Assembly: GCA_022786545.1 (NCBI GenBank)
Contig: JALFXV010000087.1
Span: forward strand, 1-53,331
DNA: 53,331 nucleotides
Direction: 5' to 3'
DNA from: Selenomonadaceae bacterium
GTDB taxonomy: Bacteria; Bacillota; Negativicutes; Selenomonadales; Selenomonadaceae
Every line of letters starts with the position of its first letter. Position 1 is the stretch's first letter. Below, in pieces: positions 42,971 to 52,700 of the stretch. The notes beneath the pieces are model-generated. The model was not told where the DNA came from. It saw only the letters and a program-made list of their open reading frames with translations, and searched no databases. The position numbers and the translations under genes are program-made.

Positions 42971-43945
42971 TCAAAATTTTTGCAATTTCTTTTCATAGGC
43001 AGCATAAGCTTCCACAATCCTCGTTACCACATCATGGCGGATAACATCCATCGGCTCCATGCGGACGATGCCGATGCCCTTCACCCCATCAAGGATTTTG
43101 GCAGCCTCCACCAGGCCGGAAGTAACGCCTCTCGGCAGGTCAATCTGCCCCGGGTCACCTGTTACCACCATCCGGGAACCAAAACCCAATCTAGTCAGGA
43201 ACATCTTCATCTGCTTATCCGTGGTGTTCTGGGCCTCGTCCAGGATGACAAAGGCATTCTCCAGCGTCCTGCCCCGCATGTAGGCAAGGGGAGCCACCTC
43301 TATTACCCCCTTCAGCATCAGCTTCTGAAAGACATCCTGCCCCAGGATATCCTGCAAGGCATCGTACAGGGGGCGCAGATATGGATCAACCTTCTCCTGC
43401 AAATCTCCCGGCAAAAAGCCCAGCTTTTCACCAGCCTCCACTGCCGGCCGGGTAAGAATCAGCTTCTCCACCTCCCGGTTCCTGAGAGCCGCACACGCCA
43501 GCACCACTGCCAGATAGGTCTTGCCTGTACCGGCAGGCCCCACGCCGAAGGTAATAAAATTGTGCTTGATGGTATCTACATATATCCTCTGTCCCAGGGT
43601 CTTGGGACGGACATGGCGCCCCCGGGAGGTAACCAGAATGGTATCACTGAAAAGATTGTGCAAAGCCTCCCCCTTGCCACCCTTCATCAGCCCCACGCTG
43701 TACCGTACCTCATGCATGGTGATGGCAGTTCCCTGCCGGTAGAGATATTGCAGCTCACGCATAATCTTCGCCGCCTGCTCCACCTCACCGGCCTCGCCGC
43801 TGATGGAGATGCTTTCTCCCCGACTGACGAACCTGGCATCAAAATTGTCCATCAATACCCGGACAAACTCGTCACGCTCCCCCAGAAGTGCCTGAGCCTC
43901 CTGCCTGTCCTGAAATTCAATAATTTCCTCTGCTGCCTTTTGCAA
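42971..43945 (-). CDS. phoH: PhoH-like ATPase (YbeZ)
   Basis: A 324-residue cytoplasmic ATPase of the PhoH family, typically coupled to YbeY and linked to RNA handling. Walker A is GPAGTGKTYLA, Walker B VILDEAQN, and the QxxQ region VVTGDPGQIDLPRG is present. The start is probably TTG 43945, with GAGGGTG seven bases upstream and no earlier ATG in frame. It lies 14 bp before ybeY-era and about 117 bp after recO. Confidence 0.94.
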   Translation of the reverse strand: MQKAAEEIIEFQDRQEAQALLGERDEFVRVLMDNFDARFVSRGESISISGEAGEVEQAAKIMRELQYLYRQGTAITMHEVRYSVGLMKGGKGEALHNLFSDTILVTSRGRHVRPKTLGQRIYVDTIKHNFITFGVGPAGTGKTYLAVVLACAALRNREVEKLILTRPAVEAGEKLGFLPGDLQEKVDPYLRPLYDALQDILGQDVFQKLMLKGVIEVAPLAYMRGRTLENAFVILDEAQNTTDKQMKMFLTRLGFGSRMVVTGDPGQIDLPRGVTSGLVEAAKILDGVKGIGIVRMEPMDVIRHDVVTRIVEAYAAYEKKLQKF

Positions 43946-43980
43946 TAACGCACCCTCGTTTCTCTCAACCTGCTACAAAA

Positions 43981-44047
43981 ATCAATTACTAAATCCTAAA
44001 TCAACTGCTATATCAACTACTACATCAACTACTATATCAATCACTAA
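43981..44047. repeat. 12-bp tandem repeat between recO and phoH
   Basis: Variants of ATCAACTACTAT repeat with period 12 (44000, 44012, 44024, 44036), with a related unit at 43981. It fills most of the gap. No hairpin or T-run is seen. Confidence 0.65.
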
Positions 44048-44062
44048 ATAAATTGCCAGCCA

Positions 44063-44818
44063 TCAGCCAATCTGCCTGATAAACTCCAGGGATTTCAGGG
44101 GCTTCTCAAAGATGTGATGCAGATACCCCAGAAGCAGCGCCTCCGCTGCCACCAGCGTCCTGCCGCTGACCGTAAAGGAAGGCTGGCTGTGCCAGTCCAG
44201 CGCCAGAAGCTGCAGGATAAATTCCCTGACCTCGCCGCTATAGGCAAGGACACCGTATTCCCCCAGCTCACACCTCTTGCTGCCTGCACAATCCCTGCAC
44301 AGGGCACCGCCCAGGTCAAAAGAAAAGCCTCCGTCCCCTTCCAGCTCACGGCTGCATTCGGCACAATACTGATAGCTCATCTGCATGCCGGAATACTCCA
44401 GCAGCTGATAAGCCGCAGCCAGGGCCGCCACCCGGGGATTGCGCCTGCCAAAAGCCTCAAAAATCTCCTGCAGGCGGCTGTACATATCCTGCTGGGGAAA
44501 ATTCTCAATGGCCAGGCGGCTGGCAGTCTCCGCCACAAAGGAGCCATAGGCCATCGCCGCAAAATCCGTGCTCATGACACGGTAGGCACGCAGCAGGGAA
44601 CAGCTCCTGATGGTATCCAGCCTGTCACCTTCCCTCACCTGCACCTCCACCTGATTGAACATCTGCAGGGAGCCTGCCAGGGCACTTTTCGGACGGCGGC
44701 AGCCAAAAGCCGCGGCCTTGATGCGTCCCCTTTCCGGAGACAGCAGGGTTATTATCTTGTCCGCCTCACCCCAGTTTTTTATGCCGATGATGAGAGCCTC
44801 TGTCGTATACTGTGCCAT
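44063..44818 (-). CDS. recO: DNA repair protein RecO
   Basis: RecO acts with RecF/RecR in loading RecA at gaps. The 251-residue length is normal. The N-terminal OB fold begins MAQYTTEALIIGIKNWGEAD; a helical domain follows; the zinc-binding cysteines are in YCAECSRE and ALCRDCAG (about residues 148-180). It is the first gene of the recO-phoH-ybeY/era-jet series. Its promoter probably lies in the 171-bp gap shared with nfo. Confidence 0.94.
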   Translation of the reverse strand: MAQYTTEALIIGIKNWGEADKIITLLSPERGRIKAAAFGCRRPKSALAGSLQMFNQVEVQVREGDRLDTIRSCSLLRAYRVMSTDFAAMAYGSFVAETASRLAIENFPQQDMYSRLQEIFEAFGRRNPRVAALAAAYQLLEYSGMQMSYQYCAECSRELEGDGGFSFDLGGALCRDCAGSKRCELGEYGVLAYSGEVREFILQLLALDWHSQPSFTVSGRTLVAAEALLLGYLHHIFEKPLKSLEFIRQIG

Positions 44819-44989
44819 TGCCGCTCACTCTGCCCACCAATTTATTAACTGAATTACAACCAGCTAAAAGATAGCTATACATGATATATTTTACATCAAA
44901 CAGGCAAAAAAACAAAATATTTTTTGATTTTTCCCCAGGCCATAGGCAGGCCCCCGGATATATGCTATGATATTGCCGAGGTGAGCTTT

Positions 44990-45820
44990 ATGCTAAATAT
45001 TGGTAATCATGTCTCCTCCGCCAAAGGCTATCTGGCCATGGGCAAGGAGGAAATTTCACTGGGGGGCAATGTTTTCGCCTTCTTTACCCGTAATCCCCGG
45101 GGCGGCAAGGCAAAGGACATCAAGCCCGAGGATGTTGCCGCCTTTCTCAAGTACAAGGAAGAAAAGCAGATCGGCAGGCTGGTGGCACATGCCCCCTATA
45201 CCCTGAATCCCTGCGCCGCCAAGGATGACCTGCGGGAGTTTGCGGCAGCCGTCATGGCAGACGATTTAAAGCGGCTGGAATACACCCCCGGCAACTACTA
45301 CAACTTCCATCCCGGCTCCCATGTAGGGCAAGGTGCAGAAAAGGGAATCCAGCTTATTGCCAAACTTCTCAATCAGGTGCTGCAGCCGGAGCAGACCACT
45401 ACCATACTGCTGGAAACCATGTCCGGCAAGGGCACGGAGGTGGGCCGCAACTTTCAGGAGCTACGTGACATCATTGACCGCACGGAGCTAAATAGCCAGT
45501 TGGGAGTCTGCCTTGATACCTGCCACGTCTACAGCGCAGGCTACGATATTGTCAACAACCTGGACGGGGTGCTGGCAGAATTTGACCGCATTATCGGGCT
45601 TGACCGCCTCAAGGCAGTACATCTCAATGACAGCCTGACGCCTTTCAGCTCCCACAAGGACCGCCACGCCAAAATCGGCCAGGGCAGCCTGGGGCTGGAC
45701 GCCATAGTCCGGGTTATCAACCATCCCCTGCTGCGGGATTTGCCATTTATCCTGGAAACGCCCAACGATAACGACGGCTACCGCCAGGAAATCGCCCTGC
45801 TCAGGTCACAGTACAAATAA
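44990..45820 (+). CDS. nfo: Endonuclease IV
   Basis: A zinc-dependent AP endonuclease of 276 residues for base excision repair. It opens with [17 protein letters not shown] and keeps the metal-binding blocks [53 protein letters not shown] and [11 protein letters not shown] 44990 has GAGGTGAG upstream; the longer frame from 44924 has none. It is transcribed away from recO. Confidence 0.96.
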   Translation: MLNIGNHVSSAKGYLAMGKEEISLGGNVFAFFTRNPRGGKAKDIKPEDVAAFLKYKEEKQIGRLVAHAPYTLNPCAAKDDLREFAAAVMADDLKRLEYTPGNYYNFHPGSHVGQGAEKGIQLIAKLLNQVLQPEQTTTILLETMSGKGTEVGRNFQELRDIIDRTELNSQLGVCLDTCHVYSAGYDIVNNLDGVLAEFDRIIGLDRLKAVHLNDSLTPFSSHKDRHAKIGQGSLGLDAIVRVINHPLLRDLPFILETPNDNDGYRQEIALLRSQYK

Positions 45821-45839
45821 CAAAATAAGCAAAGTCCAG

Positions 45840-45879
45840 GTGAACGTACTCCCGCCTCTATAGGCGGGAGTACGTTCAC
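45840..45879. repeat. perfect 17-bp inverted repeat
   Basis: GTGAACGTACTCCCGCC (45840-45856) and its exact complement (45863-45879) flank a six-base loop. There is no T-run on either side close to the stem. It may terminate nfo and the minus-strand fragment, or be a REP-like repeat. Confidence 0.8.
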
Positions 45880-45932
45880 TTATGATGTTAACCTAAAAAT
45901 TTTGGGATTCCCCGGCAGGGTGTGCCATATTA

Positions 45933-46364
45933 TCAGAAGTAGAAGTTTACCTTGCCGGTAGCTATCCAGCCTTTGTAGTCCATGAATGTCTTCTCCATGG
46001 AGAGGGCGAGGACTGCGTTCCTTGCCATATTGGCACAGTAGCCAAGGCTCAGGTACAGCACATTGGCATCGTTGTCACTGGCTGGCATGGCTACGCCATT
46101 GATGTAGGCATTGTAGCTGCCGGAGAGCCCACGGCTGTAGGCAACACCACCATACAAGCCGCTGGCATCAATCAGGTTTACACCCAGCTTTGCCGTCCAG
46201 TTGTTGCTGTCATCACTCTTGATTACATTGCCGGACCGGGTGGTGTAGCTATCTACGCTAATCCTGTCATAAGCCAGCTGCACATAAGGATTCCTGGTCA
46301 GGCGGTCACCCTGGGCAAGCTTCACGCCATAGCCCACCATGGCACCAGTATCCCTATATTTCTT
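45933..46364 (-). pseudogene. autotransporter beta-barrel remnant
   Basis: The 135-codon frame encodes the last strands of an outer-membrane autotransporter barrel: alternating patterns such as NPYVQLAYDRISV, NWTAKLGVNLID and GLYGGVAYSRGLSG, ending GKVNFYF with the terminal Phe needed for barrel insertion. The frame extends to 46364 upstream, where a TAA closes it, so the passenger, signal peptide and most of the barrel are absent. It supports a diderm host. Probably a deletion relic; a short standalone OMP is much less likely because no signal peptide exists. Confidence 0.75.
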
Positions 46365-46377
46365 TTATGCAGGAAAA

Positions 46378-46468
46378 AACAAAATGCCGCAGCGCACAAC
46401 GCTATTTTCCTGCAAACATGCAACATGCAATAATGCAGAAAACAGCCTTGTACACTGCGGCATTTTCA
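46378..46468 (-). terminator. possible large terminator structure after the HU gene
   Basis: AAAATGCCGCAG (near 46380-46391) and CTGCGGCATTTT (near 46456-46467) pair around about 64 bases. On the minus strand the distal arm ends with TTTTGTTTTTT. The loop contains smaller pairings with repeated GCATGTTGCATG. It could terminate HU or be a small structured RNA. Confidence 0.4.
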
Positions 46469-46523
46469 TTTCCGTCAGGCCTGACAAACTCAAATCAGAA
46501 ATCCCATCATTTATTGTTTCTTT

Positions 46524-46838
46524 TTATTTCTTGCTCTTTGCCTTTTTCTTGCCCTTGGCAGGCTTCACATTCACAGCCTCCTTCAGAGCCTTGCCCGGCT
46601 TGAAGGAAGGATTCTTGGAAGCGGCAATCTGCAGCTCCTCGCCGGTCTGCGGATTGCGGCCGGTACGGGCAGCACGCTCCTTGACCTCAAAAGTACCAAA
46701 GCCCAGCACCTGAACCTTGTCACCGGCTACCAATGCTTCCTGCACGGCTGCAAAAATACCTGCAACAGCCTTCTCAGCATCCTTCTTGGTAACACCTGAC
46801 TTCTCAGCAACCTTTGCCACTAAATCTGCCTTATTCAT
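46524..46838 (-). CDS. hup: HU family DNA-binding protein
   Basis: A nucleoid protein of 104 residues. The body (residues 1-90) is typical: [36 protein letters not shown] (the DNA-binding arm, in pieces) and [13 protein letters not shown] Lys/Ala-rich tail (GKKKAKSKK) extends it beyond the usual 90 residues. GAGGGGG lies just before the ATG. A 6-bp inverted repeat CGGCAA-CCCC-TTGCCG (46889-46904) lies in its promoter region. Confidence 0.95.
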   Translation of the reverse strand: MNKADLVAKVAEKSGVTKKDAEKAVAGIFAAVQEALVAGDKVQVLGFGTFEVKERAARTGRNPQTGEELQIAASKNPSFKPGKALKEAVNVKPAKGKKKAKSKK

Positions 46839-47001
46839 GCAATTTCCCCCTCAAAGTATAAAATATAATAATACTCTGCTAAAATCCCCGGCAACCCCTT
46901 GCCGATTGACTACAATATACCATAAACACTGGGATTTTGCACTATTTTTTTGCAATATTTCCCTGTTAAAGGCATATTTATCAATTATTTTTGCCTGGAG
47001 C

Positions 47002-47031
47002 TTGACTTTCAGTACGAATTCGGATTATACT
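47002..47031 (+). promoter_or_regulatory. promoter of the MarR gene with direct repeats
   Basis: TTGACT (47002-47007), an 18-base spacer and TATACT (47026-47031). CAGTACGA occurs at 47010-47017 and 47039-47046, on each side of the -10, and could be an autoregulatory operator. Confidence 0.5.
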
Positions 47032-47095
47032 ACTATTACAGTACGATTTAGGACTTAATTTTAATCAGGAAAGGACAGGATATACAAAAATAATC

Positions 47096-47641
47096 ATGGC
47101 TAACATAAACGACATAAACAACGCAAACACCATAGACCATACAGAAGATACGAGGAATACAGGGAAGATAGAGAATGCAGAAAACATGGAAGCTATAAAG
47201 GGCAGCAGGGAGCAAATCCGTCGCCTGATGGTAGCAGTCAATCAGATTGATATTTTGTACTACAGCATCCTGCGCAAGCTGAAAATAAAGGAAAGTACCT
47301 TTGTGCTCATATATGCCCTCGTCAACGGCAAGTCGTATTCCCAGAAAAACATCTGCGATGAATGGGGCATTCCCAAAACAACCCTGAATACCACCGTACA
47401 GGAATGCATCAGGAAAGAATACATCACCCTGCTGAAGGACGGCCACAAGGAAAAACGCATTGTCCTGACCGACAAGGGCAAAGCCTATGCAGAAAAAATC
47501 CTCACTCCTATCTTTCGGGCGGAAGAATATGCCATTGCCCCGTTGCTCAGCAGCAGGATGACAGAGCAGCTGGAGCTGTTTGCCCGGCGGCTTGGCAGTG
47601 CCTTTGACCAGGCAAAACCGAGCCCTGTAGAAAAAGAATAA
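47096..47641 (+). CDS. MarR family transcriptional regulator
   Basis: A 181-residue winged-helix regulator. Residues about 60-150 carry the MarR fold: VLIYALVNGKSYSQKNICDEWGIPKTTLNTTVQ in pieces is the HTH, ITLLKDGHKEKRIVLTDKG the wing. The first 35 residues are a low-complexity Asn/Asp/Thr-rich tail (NDINNANTIDHTEDTRNTG) unusual for MarR; Met31 could be an alternative start. The gene sits 56 bp before a decayed efflux adaptor, so it probably once repressed an efflux operon. Confidence 0.88.
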   Translation: MANINDINNANTIDHTEDTRNTGKIENAENMEAIKGSREQIRRLMVAVNQIDILYYSILRKLKIKESTFVLIYALVNGKSYSQKNICDEWGIPKTTLNTTVQECIRKEYITLLKDGHKEKRIVLTDKGKAYAEKILTPIFRAEEYAIAPLLSSRMTEQLELFARRLGSAFDQAKPSPVEKE

Positions 47642-47697
47642 TAACATAGCTTGGCAAAAATCACATGGTTGTATATGAATATAGATGAAAGAAAGTT

Positions 47698-48135
47698 TTG
47701 AACATGTCAAATAAAATAGATATTGCAGATACCATCAGCATCAACAGAACAGCACAAATTGAGTTTGAGCCGGTTCTGCCATCAGAATATCGCCAGTTTA
47801 TCCGTCTGCTGCAGGGAGCCTTTTCCGTAGCCGTCTACAAAGAGTTCGGCACCCTGGCAGCCGTCATCAATCCTGCCGCCCGCCGGGACAGCCGCACCTT
47901 CCGTGTCAAGATAACCATTGAAAACAGCCGCCACCTGCTGAAGCCGGGCATGTCCATCAAGGCAGCCCTGCCCCTGAGGGAGCCGGAGCAGGTGGATGCC
48001 CAGATCACCCCAGAAACTGGAGGAAGCCATCAATTATATAAGTTCCCATTCAAAAGGACTGCCCCATCGTCACGCTGTCTCGCACGGACGATGGGGCAGC
48101 CCTCTTTTTTCGCCTATAACTCTAAATTACCCTAG
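47698..48135 (+). pseudogene. truncated RND/HlyD efflux adaptor remnant
   Basis: The frame keeps part of a periplasmic adaptor (membrane fusion protein) beta-barrel and proximal region: AAVINPAARRDSRTFRVKIT and ENSRHLLKPGMSIKAALPL match the family's NP-x-DP-x-SRTF and LKPGM blocks. The signal, lipoyl and hairpin parts are missing, and after about residue 112 the frame reads into a terminator hairpin, so the real C-terminus is lost as well. No pump gene follows. It is a relic of a MarR-controlled efflux operon. Confidence 0.7.
48059..48110 (+). terminator. terminator inside the 3' end of the adaptor remnant
   Basis: CTGCCCCATCGTC (48059-48071) pairs perfectly with GACGATGGGGCAG (48087-48099), then CCCTCTTTTTT. 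It probably ended the ancestral efflux operon. Confidence 0.85.
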
Positions 48136-49601
48136 TTATTTAAACTATCTTTTCCTTGCCCCTTGGCCTCATTCCAGTACTCGTCCAGCTGCGCCAAAGT
48201 GAAATCCTGCCAGCGGCCTCCCTGCTCCCTGACCTTCTGCTCCACGAAGGAAAAGCGGCTGCGGAACTTCTGATTGCAGCCAAGAAGCGCCATTTCGCTG
48301 TCCGCCTTCAGGAACCTGGCCAGGTTGACGATGGTAAAAAGCACATCACCCAGCTCCTCGGCAATATGCCCGGCATCCCCCTCTGCCATGGCTTCCTTCA
48401 GCTCCGCCAGCTCTTCCTGTACCTTTGCCCAGACAGGCTCCGGCCCATCCCAGTCAAAGCCCGCCTTGGCCGCCTTGCCCTGCAGCTTCTGAGCCGCCAT
48501 CAGGGCAGGCAAATCCTTGGGCACCCCGTCCAGAAGGGATTTCCGCTCCTTCTTTTCCTCTTTTTTCACAGCCTCCCAGCAGAGCAGGGCAGAACCGGCA
48601 TCAGACGCCTGCACATCCCCGAACACATGTGGATGGCGGCGCACCAGCTTCTCCGTAACGCCATCCACTACATCCTGCATGGAAAACTCCCCAGCTTCCT
48701 CCGCCATGCGGGCGTGGAAGACCACCTGCATGAGAAGGTCCCCCAGCTCCTCGCACAAAAGTCCATAATCCTCCAGGTCGATGGCCTCAAGCACCTCGTA
48801 GGTTTCCTCAATGAGGTTCCTGCGGATGCTCTTATGGGTCTGGGCAATATCCCAGGGGCATCCCCCCGGCTCCCGCAATGTCTTGATAATGTCCTGCAGG
48901 GGCGCGATATCAAACTCCGGCTTTTTCGGATAAGGCTTTATGTAGAGGCTGGTGAGATAATCAATATCCGGCTGCCTGTCCAGCTCATAGAGGGGGATTT
49001 CCCTGATGCTCTCATCAGGCATGCCCAGCTTGTGGATATAGGTGACAGGATACTCGTCCGGCAGCACCTCCATCAGGCTCAGCTTGGCATCGGAGGCAAT
49101 CTGCTGATTGTACACCTGGGTGACCACCAGCCCTGTAGGCATATCCACCGGCAGGCTGGCAAAATCCTCCGCATCAATAATCGTCAGGCCGTCAATAGGG
49201 TCAATGCCCAGCTTGCCGTAGAGCACCTCCACAAAGCTCATGCCCGGCAGGATGTCAAGCTGCACCTCATCTAGGCCTGCCGCCTTTTCCCGCAGCAGCA
49301 CCACGGTCTTCTCCGCCACCATAGGGCTCCCTGGCACGGCGTAAACAATGTCCATGCCGGACTGAGCCTTGGCAATCAGGTCATCGGCAATCCTCTGATA
49401 CAGGCTGGCAAAATCCTCCGCTGCCTCATAGAAGCTGTCATAGGTGGCAAAGCTGATGCCCCGCTCTGCCAGCATGGGCACGGTAGGATGCTTTGCTGTC
49501 CGCAGATAGAGATTTTCTGCTCCCTGCATCAGCTCCCAGCTTTCCATCGTAATATAGCCGAAATCACCGGGCCCCAGCCCTACAACCTTTATGCTTCCCA
49601 T
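48132..49601 (-). CDS. mazG: YabN-type tetrapyrrole methylase-like/MazG NTP pyrophosphohydrolase
   Basis: A 489-residue two-part protein. Residues 1-225 are a tetrapyrrole (SAM) methylase-like domain (IKVVGLGPGDFGYITMES; YAVPGSPMVAEKT). Residues about 240-480 are tandem MazG modules: GGCPWDIAQTHKSIRRNLIEE in pieces, then EELGDLLMQVVFHARM and EELGDVLFTIVNLARF, each with the E-x2-E...E-x2-D metal motifs. MazG hydrolyses (d)NTPs to NMP and pyrophosphate. The fusion is common in Firmicutes (YabN). In many relatives it lies next to mfd, as here (mfd ends 99 bp upstream). Confidence 0.93.
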   Translation of the reverse strand: MGSIKVVGLGPGDFGYITMESWELMQGAENLYLRTAKHPTVPMLAERGISFATYDSFYEAAEDFASLYQRIADDLIAKAQSGMDIVYAVPGSPMVAEKTVVLLREKAAGLDEVQLDILPGMSFVEVLYGKLGIDPIDGLTIIDAEDFASLPVDMPTGLVVTQVYNQQIASDAKLSLMEVLPDEYPVTYIHKLGMPDESIREIPLYELDRQPDIDYLTSLYIKPYPKKPEFDIAPLQDIIKTLREPGGCPWDIAQTHKSIRRNLIEETYEVLEAIDLEDYGLLCEELGDLLMQVVFHARMAEEAGEFSMQDVVDGVTEKLVRRHPHVFGDVQASDAGSALLCWEAVKKEEKKERKSLLDGVPKDLPALMAAQKLQGKAAKAGFDWDGPEPVWAKVQEELAELKEAMAEGDAGHIAEELGDVLFTIVNLARFLKADSEMALLGCNQKFRSRFSFVEQKVREQGGRWQDFTLAQLDEYWNEAKGQGKDSLNN

Positions 49602-49700
49602 AAAATCCTCCTGAAATATTCATTGTAACACCGATAACACCGGCAACTGCCATTTTATATCGCCAGCGATATCCCTTATCTATCGCCCACGACAGCCATG

Positions 49701-52700
49701 TTACACCGCCAGCTTTTCCACTATATCCAGCACGAAATCCAGCACCCTTTTCCGTGCCAGGGCCCTCAGGGCTATCCGCATCAAATTCCGCTCCTTCAGC
49801 ACCTTCAGGGCGGACTTCAGCTCCTGGGACACTGCCAGCATGCCTTCCGGGCGGATATTCGGCGTATCCCGGAAATAAATCTCCAAGAACAGCGGCGTCT
49901 GGACAATCTTCTCGATGCCTATCCGGCGGGCATAGTTTCTCACCTTCGCCACATCCAGAAGGTTCAGCACCTGCATTGGCGGCTCCCCGAAGCGGTCCGT
50001 CAGCTCCCCGAAGACAGCCTCCAGCTGGTCATTGTCCCTGACGGCGGCAATCTTCTGATAAATCTCAATCTTGTGCATGGCATCCCCGATATAATCGCTG
50101 TCCAGGTATGCCTCCACCGGGATTTCTATCAGCGGCTCCGGCACGATTTCCACCGGCTTGCCGGTCTTAATCTGCTGCATGGCCTCATCTAAAAGGCGGC
50201 AGTACATCTCAAAGCCCACGCTGGCAATATGGCCATGCTGCTGGGCCCCCAACAGGTCCCCGGCCCCCCGGATTTCCAAATCCCGCATGGCAATCTTGAA
50301 GCCTGCCCCCAGCTCTGCAAATTCCTTGATGGCCTGCAAGCGCTTTTCTGCCACCTCGCTGAGAACCTTGTTCTGCTGGTACAAGAGATAGGCGTAGGCA
50401 AGGTGATTGGAGCGGCCCACCCGGCCTCGCATCTGGTAGAGCTGGGCCAGGCCAAATCTATCCGCATCATAAACAATAATCGTATTGGCGTTGGCAATAT
50501 CCAGCCCGCTTTCGATGATGCTGGTAGCCAGCAGGATATCGTACTTCCCCTCATAGAACTCCAGCATGACGCGCTCCAGCTGCGCCTCCGGCATCTGGCC
50601 GTGGGCAATCTGAATCACCGCATCCGGCACGATTTCCTCCAGCTTCAGCTTCATCTGCTCAATGGTTTCCACCCTGTTGTAGACGAAATAAGCCTGGCCG
50701 CCCCGCTTCAGCTCCCTGTGAATGGCATTCCTGATGATGCCGTTGCTGTTTTCCACCACATAGGTCTGCACCGGGAAGCGTTCCTGAGGCGGCGAGCCGA
50801 TAATGCTCATATCCCTTGCCCCTGCCAGGGACATGTGCAGGGTGCGGGGTATCGGGGTGGCGCTGAGAGTAAGCACGTCAATGCCAACGGCCAGGCTCTT
50901 GATTTTTTCCTTCTGCTTAACGCCAAAACGCTGTTCCTCATCCACAATCAAAAGCCCCAAATCCTTGAACTGCACCTTTTTCTGGTTCAGCAGGGCGTGG
51001 GTGCCGATGAGGATATCCACCCGTCCTTCCCTGGTCTTTTCCAGGATTGCCTTCTGCTCCCTGGCGCTGCGGAAGCGGTTAATCACATCCACCGAGGGGC
51101 CGAAATTCCTGAACCTTTCCTCAAAGGTCTGGTAATGCTGCTGGGCCAGCACCGTGGTAGGCACCAGCACCGCCACCTGCTTGCCTCCCATGACCGCCTT
51201 GAAAGCCGCCCGGATGGCCACCTCCGTCTTGCCGAAGCCCACATCGCCGCAGAGCAGCCTGTCCATAGGCTGCGGCCTCTCCATATCCCCCTTGATATCA
51301 TTGATGGCAGAAAGCTGGTCAGGAGTTTCCTCAAAGGGAAAAGCGTCCTCGAACTCCCTCTGCCACACGGTATCCGGCCCGAAGGCAAAACCCTGAGTTT
51401 TCTTTCTCTGGGCATACAGCTTGATTAAATCCTGGGCAATATCCTCCACGGCAGATTTAGCCTTTGCCTTGGCCTTTGCCCAGGCGGTGCTGCCCATGCG
51501 GTGGAGCCGTGGTATCTCCCCCTCGGAGCCGATGTATTTCTGCAGCATGCCCACCTGGTCCGTAGGCACAAACAGCTTGTCATCGCCGCCGTACTGGATG
51601 CGGAGGTAATCCCGGCGTATGCCCTCTATCTCCACGTTTTCCACGCCCATGTACTTGCCGATGCCGTGCTGGGTATGCACCACGTAGTCCCCTACGTTGA
51701 TTTCCCGGAAGCTGCTGATGCGCTCCTCGCTGCTGACCCGGCTGAGCCTTTTTTTCTGCCTGCCGAAAATATCCTTTTCCGTCACCAGCACCAGCCCAGC
51801 ACCAGGCAGCTCAAAGCCGTTCAAGAGGGCGCCCTGCACCAGGCTGATGCGCCCCGGCTTCACCGACTCGGAAGCAGCTGTCTCCACTGCCGCCAGCCGG
51901 TGCCTGCCAAAGATTTCCTTCAGGGAGGCGGATTTTGCCTTATCCCCCAGGGCAATCAGCATGCCATTCCCGGCGGACAGCCAGTCCTGGGCATCCGACA
52001 CCACCATATCCATCTGCTTCTGGTAGGATGTCACCCCGTTGACCTTGACGCTGATAATCCTGTCCAGAGCGGCATTGTGGAGGTTGTGCAGCATCAGGGC
52101 CAGCAGGATGACGTTCCTGCCCTCCGTCTGCCGGGTCAGTTCCTCCCAGTTAAACATGCGGCTACGGATATCGGGATTTTCCTTCAGCAGCTTGATGCTC
52201 TCCTCCCTCGCCTTCAGGGGCTCATCGATGATGATGGTGCCATCTTCCGGCACAAAATCCGTAAAGCAGCATTTTTTCTGCTTCTCCGCCACGCCCCCAA
52301 AAGGCAGGATTTCCACTATATCCAGCTTTTCCACGGACAACTGGGTAACAATATGAAAACTGCGGATGGAATCTATCTCATCATCAAAAAACTCTACGCG
52401 GCAAGGATGAGGACTGTTCAGGGGAAATACATCCACGATACCTCCCCTGACGCTGAAATCCCCTGCCATTTCCACCTGGTCGCTGCGCTCATAGCCCAGC
52501 TTCACCAGCTGCTGCAGCAGCTTCTCCCTGCCGAAAACCATGCCCGGCTCCAGCACCAAGCTCAATTCCCGGTAGGCGGAGGGGCTGATGCCCTTCTGCA
52601 TGGCCGCCTCTGCCGTGGCCAGCACCACCAGCCGCTCACCCTTCAACAGCCTGCCCAGCACCTCCATGCGCCTGGCCAGCCTGTGCAGCCCCTTGGCGGC

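Noticed and set aside
43981-44047. CRISPR array or iteron origin between recO and phoH
   Set aside because: Units are contiguous 12-mers, and there is no replication initiator gene or spacer structure nearby.
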